Assembly (NCBI GenBank): GCA_947475895.1
Contig: CANJMF010000019.1
Span: 1-61,994, forward strand
Length of the DNA: 61,994 nucleotides
Source: Fidelibacterota bacterium
GTDB taxonomy: Bacteria > Pseudomonadota > Alphaproteobacteria > Rhodospirillales > Rhodospirillaceae
Reading direction: 5' to 3'
In this document: piece after piece, positions 26,206 to 35,080 of the stretch
Position numbering within the stretch: the first letter of the stretch is position 1
Layout of the letters: every line of letters begins with the position of its first letter
Position numbers and translations under genes: made by a program
Notes under the pieces: model-generated
What the model was told of the DNA's origin: nothing
Database searches by the model: none
What the model saw: the letters and a program-made list of their open reading frames with translations, nothing else

Positions 26206-27348
26206 ATGCGCCTTCTTTTTTTCAATCCCAGCAATATGGCGTTCAACGTCAAGACGCCGCTAAAGCAACCGCTCGGCGGCATGGCGTCCAGCACGTGTTA
26301 TCTGGCGACGGCGCTCGCTGCGCGCGGCCATGATGTAAGCCTCGTCTCCGATCTGCCCGCCGGCACGCAGCCGGAGATCATGGGCGTCAAGCATCTGTCC
26401 ATCAAACCCGTATGGACAGACGCGGTGGGCTTCTTTCAAAAAGGCGACTACGACGTAGTAATCGCGGTCAATTATCCCGACATCGCGCCGTACGTCAAAA
26501 AGGCCCATGCCAAAACCGTCAATATCGCGTGGCTGCACATCTTTCCCGACCAACCGGCCTTAAAGCCGCTTCAAGATATGCAGCGCTGGTTGGATGCGAC
26601 CGTGTGTGTCAGCGCTACGCTGCGCGACACTTTCCGCTTGTCCATTCAAAACGTCACGATCGAAAATGCCATCGCGCCGTGTTTCGAAAATATGTTCTCG
26701 TCGGCAGAGGAACTTCTCGCCGCCAAAAAAAATCGCGCGGTCTACGCCAGCATGCCTTTTCGCGGGCTCGATGTTCTAGTAGACGTGATGGGAGCGGTAA
26801 AAGGCAAGGTCGAACTCGACGTCTATTCGTCCATGCGCACCTACCAGGTTCAGGACAAAGACTACCCCGGCATTACGGCCATTTACGATTCCGCCCGGCG
26901 CAACCCGCGCATTCGCTATCGTGGGGCGGTGGGGCAGAAAACATTAGCCGAGGCTTTTCGTAGTGCCGCCTTCCTGACGTATCCCTGCACCTTTATCGAG
27001 ACCTATTGCATCGTCGCTCAAGAGGCGATGGCCTCGGGTCTCAAGGTGATCAGCAACGATCTGGGCGCGTTGCCGGAAACCACCATGGGTTTCGCCGATC
27101 TGTTGCCGGTCCAAGGCGGTGCGCTCGCGCATGCCGATCATGTCGCGGGCTTCACGGCGCTGGTGGAGAAAGCCGAGGCCGAGTTTCACCGTGATCCGCG
27201 CGCCTGGGCCGAAGCGCGTTTCGCACAACTGCAAGAAATCAATCGGCAGAGCACCTGGGTGCGCCGCGCGGCGCAATGGGAAAGCTTCCTCGCACCGGGC
27301 GTCGCTGCCATCAAAAACGCGCTTCAAGGCACGTTGCAGGTAAGGTAG
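26206..27348 (+). CDS. Glycosyltransferase, copy 1 of a duplicated pair
   Basis: 380 residues. The GT-B start MRLLFFNPSNMAFN with QPLGGMASSTCYLATALAARGHDVSL is the acceptor-side loop; the C-terminal donor side is TFIETYCIVAQEAMASGLKVISNDLGALPETTMGFADLL, with the E-x7-E-like pair of family 4. The core DVV(I)xVNYPDIAPYVKK and YASMPFRGLDVLVDVM are shared almost word for word with the gene at 40992. No signal peptide; cytoplasmic face of the membrane. GGAG lies 12 bases before the ATG. The next gene starts at the base after its stop codon. Confidence 0.85.
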   Translation: MRLLFFNPSNMAFNVKTPLKQPLGGMASSTCYLATALAARGHDVSLVSDLPAGTQPEIMGVKHLSIKPVWTDAVGFFQKGDYDVVIAVNYPDIAPYVKKAHAKTVNIAWLHIFPDQPALKPLQDMQRWLDATVCVSATLRDTFRLSIQNVTIENAIAPCFENMFSSAEELLAAKKNRAVYASMPFRGLDVLVDVMGAVKGKVELDVYSSMRTYQVQDKDYPGITAIYDSARRNPRIRYRGAVGQKTLAEAFRSAAFLTYPCTFIETYCIVAQEAMASGLKVISNDLGALPETTMGFADLLPVQGGALAHADHVAGFTALVEKAEAEFHRDPRAWAEARFAQLQEINRQSTWVRRAAQWESFLAPGVAAIKNALQGTLQVR

Positions 27349-27813
27349 ATGCGCATTCTTTTTTTCGTCGCCGCGATCTTATTCGCGCCCACCTGCGCAA
27401 GCGCGCAATCGCCGCCGCCAAAAGACTTTAGGGCGTTGTTCGACGTGGTTCAAAAATCGGGAAACGAAACCGAGCTACGCGGCGATATCGCCGACCGGCT
27501 CGGCTTTGGCGATCACCCGCTTGCCATCAAGGACCTCGTGGTTACGGACCATGGCATCCAGCACGCGCTCAACGCTTTTGTTGTCGCCAACGCCTCTTAC
27601 GTGTTGTTTCACACCCGTCGTTACGCTCCGGAAATTTATATCTTCGTGAAAAAGACGGATGGAACCTTGGCCACCGGCATTCACGGCCGGCAGTATCAGC
27701 CCATTACCGAAACCACGAATCTAACGCAGGTTGAAGCCGACACAGTGGTCGGCGCGGAAGAGGCCTTCTGGTTTCAATGGCTCGCGGACGGTGCGAAGGT
27801 GCCGGTCAACTAA
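27349..27813 (+). CDS. Exported protein of unknown function
   Basis: 154 residues. Signal peptide MRILFFVAAILFAPTCASAQ. The mature part (DFRALFDVVQKSGNETELRGDIADRLGFGDHPLAIKDLVVTDHGIQHALN) is not recognised. Its ATG directly abuts the stop of the glycosyltransferase, so the two are translated from one message. Periplasmic location inferred from the leader. Confidence 0.8.
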   Translation: MRILFFVAAILFAPTCASAQSPPPKDFRALFDVVQKSGNETELRGDIADRLGFGDHPLAIKDLVVTDHGIQHALNAFVVANASYVLFHTRRYAPEIYIFVKKTDGTLATGIHGRQYQPITETTNLTQVEADTVVGAEEAFWFQWLADGAKVPVN

Positions 27814-27899
27814 GGCGTCTTTCGGCGCATTGCGTTTTCCGCGTTTGCCACTATTTTCCCCAGCCCGCTAGATTCGCCTCCTTTTGACCAGAGAGCTTT

Positions 27900-30227
27900 A
27901 TGACTCCCGACTTTCAACGCATCGCCGCCATCATTGCCTCCGAAATCAATTCGAAGACAGAACAGGCGGTGGCGGCCATTGCGCTTTTGGATGAGGGTGC
28001 GACCGTGCCCTTCATCGCGCGTTACCGCAAGGAAGCGACGGGCGGATTGGACGACACGCAACTGCGCCTCCTGGCGGAACGCCTTTCCTACTTGCGCGAA
28101 CTCCAAGCGCGTCGCGAGGCGGTTCTCGGTTCGATTAAAGAGCAGGGAAAACTCACCGACGAGTTGGAGGCAAAAATCGCCGCCGTCACCACCAAGGCGG
28201 AACTGGAAGACATTTATCTGCCCTACAAGCCAAAGCGCCGTACCAAAGCCGAGATCGCACGTGAAAACGGCCTCGGACCCTTGGCCGAAGCAATCTTGGC
28301 CGACCGGGCTGCTGTCCCCGCTGATCTCGCGGCCGGTTATATCAACGACAAAGTGCCGGACGCTAAAGCCGCGCTCGAGGGCGCGCGCGACATTATTTCG
28401 GAGCAATTCGCCGAAGACGCCGATCTCGTCGGTCGCGTGCGCACCTATATGAAAGAGCGGGCTTTCTTGCGTTCTCGCGTAGCCGACGGTAAGGCGGAAA
28501 GCGGCGCGAAATTCTCCGATTATTTCGATCACGCCGAACGCTGGGCAACCGTTCCCGGCCACCGCGCGCTCGCGATGCAGCGCGGCCGCAACGAGGACAT
28601 CCTGCATGTCGACATCGAGGTCGACGCCGACAACACCTCCGCCGTCAAACCCATCGAGCAGATGGTGGCTGATGCCAATGCCATTGGCCGCAAACTCCCC
28701 GGCGATGTCTGGCTCATGACGGTCGTCGGTTGGACCTGGCGGGTGAAGTTGTCTTTGCGTCTTTCCATCGACCTCATGCTCGATCTGCGCCAGCGCGCCG
28801 AAGAAGAGGCGATCCAGGTTTTCGCGCGCAATCTCAAAGACCTGCTTCTGGCCGCGCCCGCCGGTTCGCGCCCGACCATGGGGCTCGATCCTGGAATCCG
28901 CACCGGTGTGAAAGTGGCGATCATCGACGGCACCGGCAAAGTGCTCACGACCACGACGGTTTATCCGTTCCCGCCGAAAAACGATGTGCGCGGCACGCAG
29001 GTGCAATTGGCTACTCTGGTCCGCAAGTATGGCGTCGAGTTAATCGCCATCGGCAACGGCACGGGCAGCCGCGAAACCGAAAAGCTGGTGGTTGAAATGC
29101 TGGCCGATGTGCCTGCGCCAAAGCCGCTGAAAGTCATTGTCAGCGAGGCGGGCGCTTCGGTCTATTCCGCATCGGAATTGGCGTCGCGCGAATTTCCCGA
29201 TCTCGATGTGTCGCTGCGCGGCGCGGTGTCCATCGCGCGCCGTCTGCAAGATCCGCTGGCGGAACTCGTCAAGATCGAACCGAAATCCATCGGCGTCGGC
29301 CAATATCAGCACGACCTCGACCAGCATCGCCTCGACCGCTCGCTGGGCGCTGTGGTCGAAGATGCCGTGAATGCTGTCGGTGTCGATCTCAACACTGCAT
29401 CCGCGCCGTTGCTCGCGCGCGTGTCGGGTCTGAACACCTCGCTGGCCGACGCCATCGTCGCTCATCGCGATGCGACGGGTCCGTTTTCCAACCGCAAGGA
29501 ACTGCTCAAGGTTACGCGCCTCGGGCAGCGCACCTTTGAACAGTGCGCGGGATTCTTGCGTATTCCCAACGGAACCGAACCACTCGATGCGTCCTCCGTG
29601 CATCCGGAAGCTTACGAGGTCGCCAAAAAGATCGTCGCCGCGTGTGGCCGCGATGTGCGCGCACTCATGGGCGATGGCGCGGCCTTGAAGGCGCTCGATC
29701 CACGCGTTTTTGTGGACGAGCGTTTCGGCCTTCCGACCATTCGCGACATCGTCGCCGAGTTGGAAAAACCCGGACGCGATCCGCGCCCCCACTTCAAGAC
29801 GGCGACGTTCGCCGAAGGCATCGACGATCTTAAGGACCTAAAGCCCGGCATGATGCTCGAAGGCACCGTCACCAACGTCGCCGCGTTCGGGGCCTTCGTC
29901 GATATCGGCGTGCACCAGGACGGACTTGTGCACGTGTCGCAACTGGCCGATCGCTTCGTGAAGGATGCGCACGACGTTGTGAAAGCGGGCGATGTGGTGA
30001 AGGTCCGCGTTGTCGACGTCGACATCCCGCGTAAACGCATCGGCCTTTCGATGCGCAAAGAGATCGCGCCCGGCGAGGCCAGAAGTGCCCCGGCAGCAAC
30101 GCCGCGCGACGGAAAATCACCGCCGCGCGGACCGTCACCTAAATCGCATCAAGCGAAGCCTGTCGAACGCCCGGCCGAACAAGGCGCGCTCGGTGCCGCC
30201 TTGGCGGCGGCACTCAAGCGAAAGTAG
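27900..30227 (+). CDS. tex: Tex-family RNA-binding transcription accessory protein
   Basis: 775 residues, normal length. Domain order: helical N-terminal Tex core ([17 protein letters not shown]), a YqgF/RNase-H-like domain starting near residue 327 ([21 protein letters not shown]), helix-hairpin-helix repeats at about 490-560 ([30 protein letters not shown]), and an S1 RNA-binding domain at about 650-720 ([33 protein letters not shown]). The last 50 residues are a disordered Pro/Lys tail. Tex binds RNA and affects transcription and stress survival. AGAGAG precedes the ATG. Confidence 0.97.
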   Translation: MTPDFQRIAAIIASEINSKTEQAVAAIALLDEGATVPFIARYRKEATGGLDDTQLRLLAERLSYLRELQARREAVLGSIKEQGKLTDELEAKIAAVTTKAELEDIYLPYKPKRRTKAEIARENGLGPLAEAILADRAAVPADLAAGYINDKVPDAKAALEGARDIISEQFAEDADLVGRVRTYMKERAFLRSRVADGKAESGAKFSDYFDHAERWATVPGHRALAMQRGRNEDILHVDIEVDADNTSAVKPIEQMVADANAIGRKLPGDVWLMTVVGWTWRVKLSLRLSIDLMLDLRQRAEEEAIQVFARNLKDLLLAAPAGSRPTMGLDPGIRTGVKVAIIDGTGKVLTTTTVYPFPPKNDVRGTQVQLATLVRKYGVELIAIGNGTGSRETEKLVVEMLADVPAPKPLKVIVSEAGASVYSASELASREFPDLDVSLRGAVSIARRLQDPLAELVKIEPKSIGVGQYQHDLDQHRLDRSLGAVVEDAVNAVGVDLNTASAPLLARVSGLNTSLADAIVAHRDATGPFSNRKELLKVTRLGQRTFEQCAGFLRIPNGTEPLDASSVHPEAYEVAKKIVAACGRDVRALMGDGAALKALDPRVFVDERFGLPTIRDIVAELEKPGRDPRPHFKTATFAEGIDDLKDLKPGMMLEGTVTNVAAFGAFVDIGVHQDGLVHVSQLADRFVKDAHDVVKAGDVVKVRVVDVDIPRKRIGLSMRKEIAPGEARSAPAATPRDGKSPPRGPSPKSHQAKPVERPAEQGALGAALAAALKRK

Positions 30228-30234
30228 CGCTGTC

Positions 30235-30714
30235 TTAAACTTTAACCGCCATGTCGATCCATTGATGGATTTTTCCATCCTTCAATGTGAACACGCCAGC
30301 CAACGTAAACGTGCGTTTGGACGCATCGGCCTTATAAGTCACTTCGTCGATGCGGCGAATGACCACCAGCGATCCTTGCGCGTGCACGCCTTGAATCGTC
30401 GAAGCAACGCGCGCGCCCGTGGCGAAGAACCGCTCGAACGCCGCGATGCCGGCAGCCTTGCCGGTCACGGGCGGTTGGTTCTCCTCAAGCTGCAGAACAC
30501 AATCGTCGGCCAGGTAGTCCGCTAACGTCTTGCTGTCGCAGCTTGTACCGGCCACGCAGCCAATCGCGGCTTCGCAGATCTTGATGTTCGCCGCTTCGGC
30601 ATTACTCGCTTCCGCGCGTGCCGCAAGACCGGTCGCCGCTAACGCGCCGACGCCCACCGCTGTAAAGGCAGACCGGCGCGATACAGTTCTGTCTGACATC
30701 TTGGTCATGGACAT
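30235..30714 (-). CDS. Tat-exported SnoaL/NTF2-like protein
   Basis: 159 residues from ATG 30714, with GGGGG just upstream. Leader VSRRSAFTAVGVGALAATGLAARAEA is Tat-like. The rest matches the NTF2-like cone fold of SnoaL-type proteins: TLADYLADDCVLQLEENQPPVTGKAAGIAAFERFFATG, then VFTLKDGKIHQWIDMAVKV. Members are isomerases, dehydratases or binding proteins. Its ATG lies just upstream of the SDR stop region (5 bp), so it is the downstream partner of the SDR gene on the same strand. Confidence 0.82.
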   Translation of the reverse strand: MSMTKMSDRTVSRRSAFTAVGVGALAATGLAARAEASNAEAANIKICEAAIGCVAGTSCDSKTLADYLADDCVLQLEENQPPVTGKAAGIAAFERFFATGARVASTIQGVHAQGSLVVIRRIDEVTYKADASKRTFTLAGVFTLKDGKIHQWIDMAVKV

Positions 30715-30719
30715 TCCCC

Positions 30720-31508
30720 CTATGCCACCGGACCAAGGCAGCCGTCGACGTTGAGGCCTGTCCCGGTCAGGTACGACGCTTGCTCCGAGGCGAGGAAGCA
30801 CGCGATGTTGGCGAACTCTTCCGCTTCGCCCATGCGGCCCATGGGAATGCGCTTGCCGCCTTCGATGATGGCCTTCTTGCGCTCTTCCTCGTCGGGAACG
30901 CGGCGCTCGATTTGGCCGCTCACAATGCTGCCGACCAGAAGTCCGTTCACCAGAATGTTGTGCGGTGCGCCGTCGAAAGCCAATGCCTTCGTGAAGGCGA
31001 GGCCGGCGGCGCGCGTGACCGACGTCGGCATGGTGTTGGCCGCCTGGGCCTTAGCGAAGTAGTTGAGCGTATTAATGATGCGGCCCCAACGCTTGGCCTT
31101 CATGTCGGGCCAGCACAGTTGGGAAAAGTGAATCGCCGCCATCAATTTCTGATCGAGATCTGTCTTCCACAACGCAAGATCGACATTTTCAAATGAGAAT
31201 GGCCGCCCTTCGCCGGCGTTATTCACCAGGATGTCGATGGGGCCCAAGTCTTTCTTTATTTTGTCATAGGTCGCTTGGCGTTGCTCGGGGATCGATACGT
31301 CACAGCTGTAATTGAAAACGCGGGCGGACGAGCGGTTGGTCTTGGCCTGCTTCGTCAACTCCGCCTGTGCGGTATCGAGATCTGCTTGGCCGCGCGCCAA
31401 AATCGCAACGCTTCCGCCCGAACGCACAAAGCGGCTCGCGGTCGCAAGGCCTAGCCCGCGACTTCCGCCGGTGATGATTGCGTTTTTTCCTGCCAATGAA
31501 ATAAGCAT
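30720..31508 (-). CDS. Short-chain dehydrogenase/reductase
   Basis: 262 residues from ATG 31508 with GGGGAGAAA upstream. NAD(P)-binding TGGSRGLGLA near residue 15, NNAGEGRPF at the conserved NNAG, and a C-terminal YLTGTGLNVDGC. At the catalytic site the usual YxxxK is not obvious: the region reads INTLNYFAKAQAANTMPTSVTRAAG, so Y-F-A-K (YxxK spacing) or a lost Tyr must be considered. The frame continues upstream across a 12-bp tandem repeat; that extension (LDTSLDTSLDTS) is rejected. Likely co-transcribed with the SnoaL-like and FAH genes. Confidence 0.87.
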   Translation of the reverse strand: MLISLAGKNAIITGGSRGLGLATASRFVRSGGSVAILARGQADLDTAQAELTKQAKTNRSSARVFNYSCDVSIPEQRQATYDKIKKDLGPIDILVNNAGEGRPFSFENVDLALWKTDLDQKLMAAIHFSQLCWPDMKAKRWGRIINTLNYFAKAQAANTMPTSVTRAAGLAFTKALAFDGAPHNILVNGLLVGSIVSGQIERRVPDEEERKKAIIEGGKRIPMGRMGEAEEFANIACFLASEQASYLTGTGLNVDGCLGPVA

Positions 31509-31542
31509 GATTATTTTCTCCCCTGTTTTTAAGAAAAGTCGT

Positions 31543-31599
31543 GTGTCTAAGCTTGTGTCTAAGCTTGTGTCTAAGCTTGTGTCTAAGAGCGTGTCTAAA
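31543..31599. repeat. 12-bp tandem repeat, nearly five copies
   Basis: The unit GTGTCTAAGCTT is repeated three times exactly (31543-31578), then once with the last three bases changed, then a partial copy ending in TCTAAAC. It fills most of the 86-bp gap between the FAH-family gene and the SDR start, and the FAH-family stop codon (TAG, minus strand) lies in the last copy. Copy number may vary between strains. Confidence 0.9.
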
Positions 31600-32602
31600 C
31601 GAGCGCGTTTTCCAACACGCCTAATCCGGTGATGCTCACGGCCATTTTGTCGCCGGCCTTGAGCCAAACTTGTTTGTCCTTCGGCATACCCAAGATTACG
31701 CCTTCGCAGGTGCCGGTGAAAATCACATCCCCGGGTTCCAGGGTGAAATACTTCGAGCAGTAAGCGACGATCTGCGCGCAGCTAAAAATCATCTTGCTGG
31801 TGTTGGTCGATTGGCGGATTTCGCCGTTCACCGTCAGCTTCATGTCGAGGTTGTTGGGGTCCACCTGATCGGCGGTCACCAGCCACGGACCAAAAGGCCC
31901 GGAGCCATCGGTCGTCTTACCCAGCATCCATTGCGCCGACCGGTTCTGAAGATTTCGGTTCGAGAAATCGTTGCCGTTGGCATAGCCGAACACGGTGCTC
32001 AGCGCCTGGGCTTCCGAGATGTTGCGTCCACCCTGACCCATCACCGCCACCAGTTCGGCCTCATAGTCCCATTCTTTTTCCGGTTCGCCCGTCACCTTGA
32101 TCGTGTTGCGGTGATGATTGATGGCCGTGCTGAATTTGTTGAACAGGATGGGCTCTGTCGGTGGCTTCGCTCCACCTTCGGCCGCATGTGCTTTGTAATT
32201 CAAGCCTACGCAAATGATCTTCGGCGGATGCGTCAGCATGTTCGCGAATTTCACGTCGCCTTCCGGGATCAACCAGCGCTCCGGCACTTTAGATGGGTCG
32301 GCCAACAGCGCCTGAAGGTCGGTGATGTTGCCTTGCTGATTGATGACCTCGCTCACGGTGGTCGGTAACCCGCGGTGTGTCGCGCGCTCGAACCCGGCCA
32401 CATCGAACACGCCGCGCGGTGTACGCACGGCCAAGCCAGGTCCATTCGGGGTCGCGATCATGGTGACGGCCGCGCCGCGCAGTCGCGGCTGCGTGCCCGT
32501 TGGCGCGCTGGCCTTGGTCTGAGTCTGTGCGGCTGCTTGGGCGGAGGCGAGGGCTAAGCCTGCGCCGATGCCAAGGCCAATCATCGTTCTGCGGTTTTGC
32601 AT
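31595..32602 (-). CDS. Tat-leader fumarylacetoacetate hydrolase-family protein
   Basis: 335 residues. N-terminus MQNRRTMIGLGIGAGLALASAQAAAQ is a Tat-like leader. The FAH fold has IICVGLNYKAHAAEGG, metal ligands in KEWDYEAELVAVMG and GYANGNDFSNRNLQ, and GDVIFTGTCEGVILG. The family hydrolyses or decarboxylates 2-oxo acid or acylpyruvate compounds with a divalent metal, normally in the cytoplasm; an exported version is unusual. Downstream SDR and SnoaL-like genes on the same strand suggest a catabolic set for an aromatic or diketone compound (inference). Confidence 0.87.
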   Translation of the reverse strand: MQNRRTMIGLGIGAGLALASAQAAAQTQTKASAPTGTQPRLRGAAVTMIATPNGPGLAVRTPRGVFDVAGFERATHRGLPTTVSEVINQQGNITDLQALLADPSKVPERWLIPEGDVKFANMLTHPPKIICVGLNYKAHAAEGGAKPPTEPILFNKFSTAINHHRNTIKVTGEPEKEWDYEAELVAVMGQGGRNISEAQALSTVFGYANGNDFSNRNLQNRSAQWMLGKTTDGSGPFGPWLVTADQVDPNNLDMKLTVNGEIRQSTNTSKMIFSCAQIVAYCSKYFTLEPGDVIFTGTCEGVILGMPKDKQVWLKAGDKMAVSITGLGVLENALV

Positions 32603-32823
32603 CGCTAAATCCTATTGTGCATTTGGGTATGTGCCCTGCGTAATAAGAGCGGACGCCCGAGCTTAGCCGTAAAGAAATAGGGGTGGAACGACATTCCTCG
32701 CGTGGGACAAGCGACCGAGGCCGCGCGTCACGCCAGGAGTGCAGTGCACACCGCAAGAACCCCATCCAAAAATCAATCGGATTGGCGCAGAATGGTGGTC
32801 AACCGACGCGGACTGGGGGCTCA

Positions 32824-33744
32824 ATGCGCGGAATCATCTCGGCATCGTTGACGATTGCTGTTTTGTTTTTGGCCACATCTGCCGAATGCGCTTCGCCCGG
32901 TAAGGCGTTTCGCGATTGCGCCGATTGTCCGAAAATGATCGTCGTTCCGGCCGGCGCTTTCATGATGGGTTCGCCCCCCACGGAAGAAGGCCGCTTTGAC
33001 GTCGAGGGCCAGCAACGTCGCGTGGACATCGCACGGCCTTTCGGCGTTGGCATTTACAACGTCACCCGCGGCGAATACGCGACGTTTGTCAAAGAGACCG
33101 GGTATGCGCGCAGCGCTATCTGCAACATTATTTATAACGGCACAAAGTTTGTGGAGAGCAAAGACCCCGCCAAAAATTGGCGCGATCCAGGGTTCACGCA
33201 GACTGATCGCGATCCCGTCGTTTGTGTCAGTTGGAATGATGCCCAAGCTTATTTGCGCTGGTTGAACGCGAAGCTGCCGGGTGCAAAGGAGGAAGGGCCG
33301 TACCGCCTTATGTCGGAAGCCGAATACGAATACGCGGAGCGCGCCGGGACGACGACGCCATTCTATTGGGGCGAGCAAGCCGATCACAGCAAAGCCAACT
33401 ACGGCGGCGACAAGTGCTGTGTTCCGCTTTCAGTTGGCGACGATCACTGGGATTTCACGTCGCCGGTCGGTTCGTTTCCGCCCAACCCCTTCGGCCTTTC
33501 CGATATGGCAGGTAACGCAGGCTCCATTCTGGCCGACTGCCTGACCTGGTGGGACGCATCGCGCGAAAAAGCGCCGCGCGATGGCGCGCCTTACGTCCAG
33601 CCGGATTGCAAAGTTCATCCGTTCAAGGGCAACTCATGGGATGTGAGCCCACAGTTCCTGCGCGCCGCGAATGTGGGTGGCGCTGCGCGTCCCGAGAGCG
33701 GCGGCGATCACGGCGGATTCCGCGTGGCGAAAACCTTGAAATGA
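32824..33744 (+). CDS. Exported SUMF1/formylglycine-generating-fold protein
   Basis: 306 residues from ATG 32824. Signal peptide MRGIISASLTIAVLFLATSAECA. The FGE-sulfatase fold is clear: MIVVPAGAFMMGSPPTEEGRFDVEGQQRRVDI, VTRGEYATFV, PVVCVSWNDAQAYLRWLN, YRLMSEAEYEYAERAGT and a final GGFRVAKTL. The usual MAGNVWEW reads MAGNAGSIL, and no C-terminal catalytic Cys pair of true FGE is visible, so sulfatase activation is unlikely. A non-catalytic or binding role is inferred. Convergent with the HxlR gene. Confidence 0.85.
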   Translation: MRGIISASLTIAVLFLATSAECASPGKAFRDCADCPKMIVVPAGAFMMGSPPTEEGRFDVEGQQRRVDIARPFGVGIYNVTRGEYATFVKETGYARSAICNIIYNGTKFVESKDPAKNWRDPGFTQTDRDPVVCVSWNDAQAYLRWLNAKLPGAKEEGPYRLMSEAEYEYAERAGTTTPFYWGEQADHSKANYGGDKCCVPLSVGDDHWDFTSPVGSFPPNPFGLSDMAGNAGSILADCLTWWDASREKAPRDGAPYVQPDCKVHPFKGNSWDVSPQFLRAANVGGAARPESGGDHGGFRVAKTLK

Positions 33745-33763
33745 TTTCCTAGAACAAAAGCAA

Positions 33764-33780
33764 TGGGCATCACTCGCCCA
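33764..33780. terminator. Weak bidirectional hairpin between convergent genes
   Basis: TGGGC and GCCCA arms with a 7-base loop in the 37-bp gap between the FGE-like and HxlR stop codons. No long T run on either side. Confidence 0.3.
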
Positions 33781-33781
33781 A

Positions 33782-34135
33782 CTATTTCGCCATCTGCGCG
33801 CTTCGCTTCTTCAGCCGCTGCCCAACGTTGACGATGGCGGCGATGGCGGGCGTTAGCTCCTGACCGAGGTCCGAGAGACTGTACTCGACGGACGGTGGCG
33901 AGGTTGACATCACCTCACGGTGAATCACGCCCAACTCCTCCAGCTCGCGCAGCCGCGTGCTGAGGACCTTCGCCGAAATTGCCGTGATGTCTTTGCGCAA
34001 TTCGCTGAACCGTCGCGGACCGCCACTCAACAGCCAAATCACATTGGGAGTCCACGCGCCGCGCAGGAATGCCATGCATTCCCCCACCGGACATTGTGCG
34101 AAGGGAAACTTATTCTTTCGATGCTTGAGCGCCAT
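33782..34135 (-). CDS. HxlR-family transcriptional regulator
   Basis: 117 residues of winged helix. CPVGECMAFLRGAWTPNVIWLLSGGPRRFSELRKDI is the HxlR signature with the N-terminal Cys, followed by ISAKVLSTRLRELEELGVIHREV. HxlR proteins bind DNA as dimers and often respond to electrophiles or redox change through that Cys. It is divergent from an SDR gene, with repeats of GGTAACC between them, so control of that gene and itself is likely. Confidence 0.93.
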   Translation of the reverse strand: MALKHRKNKFPFAQCPVGECMAFLRGAWTPNVIWLLSGGPRRFSELRKDITAISAKVLSTRLRELEELGVIHREVMSTSPPSVEYSLSDLGQELTPAIAAIVNVGQRLKKRSAQMAK

Positions 34136-34151
34136 GCCAGACCTGACCAGA

Positions 34152-34233
34152 GGTTACCGCGCGGAAACCCGATAACTGCGGAGAAACTCAATAATAAGAC
34201 TAACCATCGGTAACCAGGTTTACAATGGTAACC
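34152..34233. promoter_or_regulatory. Candidate HxlR operator sites
   Basis: GGTAACC occurs at 34209-34215 and 34227-34233 (18-bp spacing) and once as GGTTACC at 34152-34158. The first plus-strand copy is part of a small dyad, AACC-A-GGTT (34212-34220). The set lies in the 204-bp gap between the divergent HxlR and SDR genes. Confidence 0.5.
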
Positions 34234-34339
34234 TACCAGAATACATCCATGGCCCAGCACTCAGAACATAGCTTTTGAGCGAGACGGCGCTGCGCTCCAT
34301 CGCTCGCGCGACTTTATTTTTACAAAGGACATTTCCTCC

Positions 34340-35029
34340 ATGGCTAAAACGATTGTTGTCTGCGGATACGGCCCGGGCGTTTCTGATGCTGTCGCGCGTA
34401 AGTTCGGCAGCGAAGGTTTTTCCGTCGCAATCGTTGGTCGCAACAAGGAGCGTCTCGCGGCAGGTGTTGCTGCTCTCGAAAAGAGCGGCGTCAAGGCAGC
34501 AGCGTTTCCGGCCGACTTGGCCGATCCTGCTGCCGTGGGCACGATGATCGCAGCCGTTAAAAAGCAACTCGGAGCTATCACGGTCATCCATTGGAATCCC
34601 ATGGCCGCAAGCGCCGGCGATATCACAACCGCCGATGTGGCCGATCTGCGCGCCGTTCTCGACACCAATGTCACCGGGCTAGTGGCGGCGGTGCAGGGCG
34701 CGTTGCCGGATCTCAAGGGTCAAGCGGGCGCGGCTATTTTAGTTTCCAACGGCGGCGCGGCCTACGATACCCCCGAAATGAATGCCATGGCCGCAGACTA
34801 CGGTTTCATGGGCCTTTCCATCGGTAAAGCAGCCCAGAATAAAACCGTCGCGGTCCTCGCCGAGAAGCTGCGCGCCGACGGCATTTACGTTGGCCAGGTC
34901 GTCATCAACGGCTCCGTGAAGGGCACGATATTTGACTCCGGCAATGCTACACTCGCCGGAAGCGACGTCGCGGACAAATTCTGGAGCCTCTATCAGGAAC
35001 GCAAACAAGTTTCGGCGAATTACCCGTAA
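34340..35029 (+). CDS. Short-chain dehydrogenase-like protein
   Basis: 229 residues. MAKTIVVCGYGPGVSDAVARKFGSEGFSVAIVGRN holds a glycine-rich dinucleotide site of the GYGPGVS type rather than TGxxxGxG. The expected catalytic YxxxK is absent: the region reads AADYGFMGLSIGKAAQN, with Y and K out of spacing. So it may be an atypical or non-classical SDR. Divergent from HxlR and followed by a FrnE-like gene 51 bp downstream, suggesting a redox-responsive group. Confidence 0.85.
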   Translation: MAKTIVVCGYGPGVSDAVARKFGSEGFSVAIVGRNKERLAAGVAALEKSGVKAAAFPADLADPAAVGTMIAAVKKQLGAITVIHWNPMAASAGDITTADVADLRAVLDTNVTGLVAAVQGALPDLKGQAGAAILVSNGGAAYDTPEMNAMAADYGFMGLSIGKAAQNKTVAVLAEKLRADGIYVGQVVINGSVKGTIFDSGNATLAGSDVADKFWSLYQERKQVSANYP

Positions 35030-35080
35030 CACTTTTGAAGGAGATGGTTCAGCGGTGATATCCGCGAACCATGTAGTGCG

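Noticed and set aside
27810-29006. 398-residue frame opposite tex
   Set aside because: No family features and antisense to a fully convincing Tex protein.
31543-31599. Possible CRISPR-like repeat
   Set aside because: Repeat units are 12 bp with no spacers; simple tandem repeat.
31509-31667. Upstream extension of the SDR frame encoding LDTSLDTS repeats
   Set aside because: Caused by the 12-bp tandem repeat being a multiple of three; the real start has a strong ribosome site at 31508.
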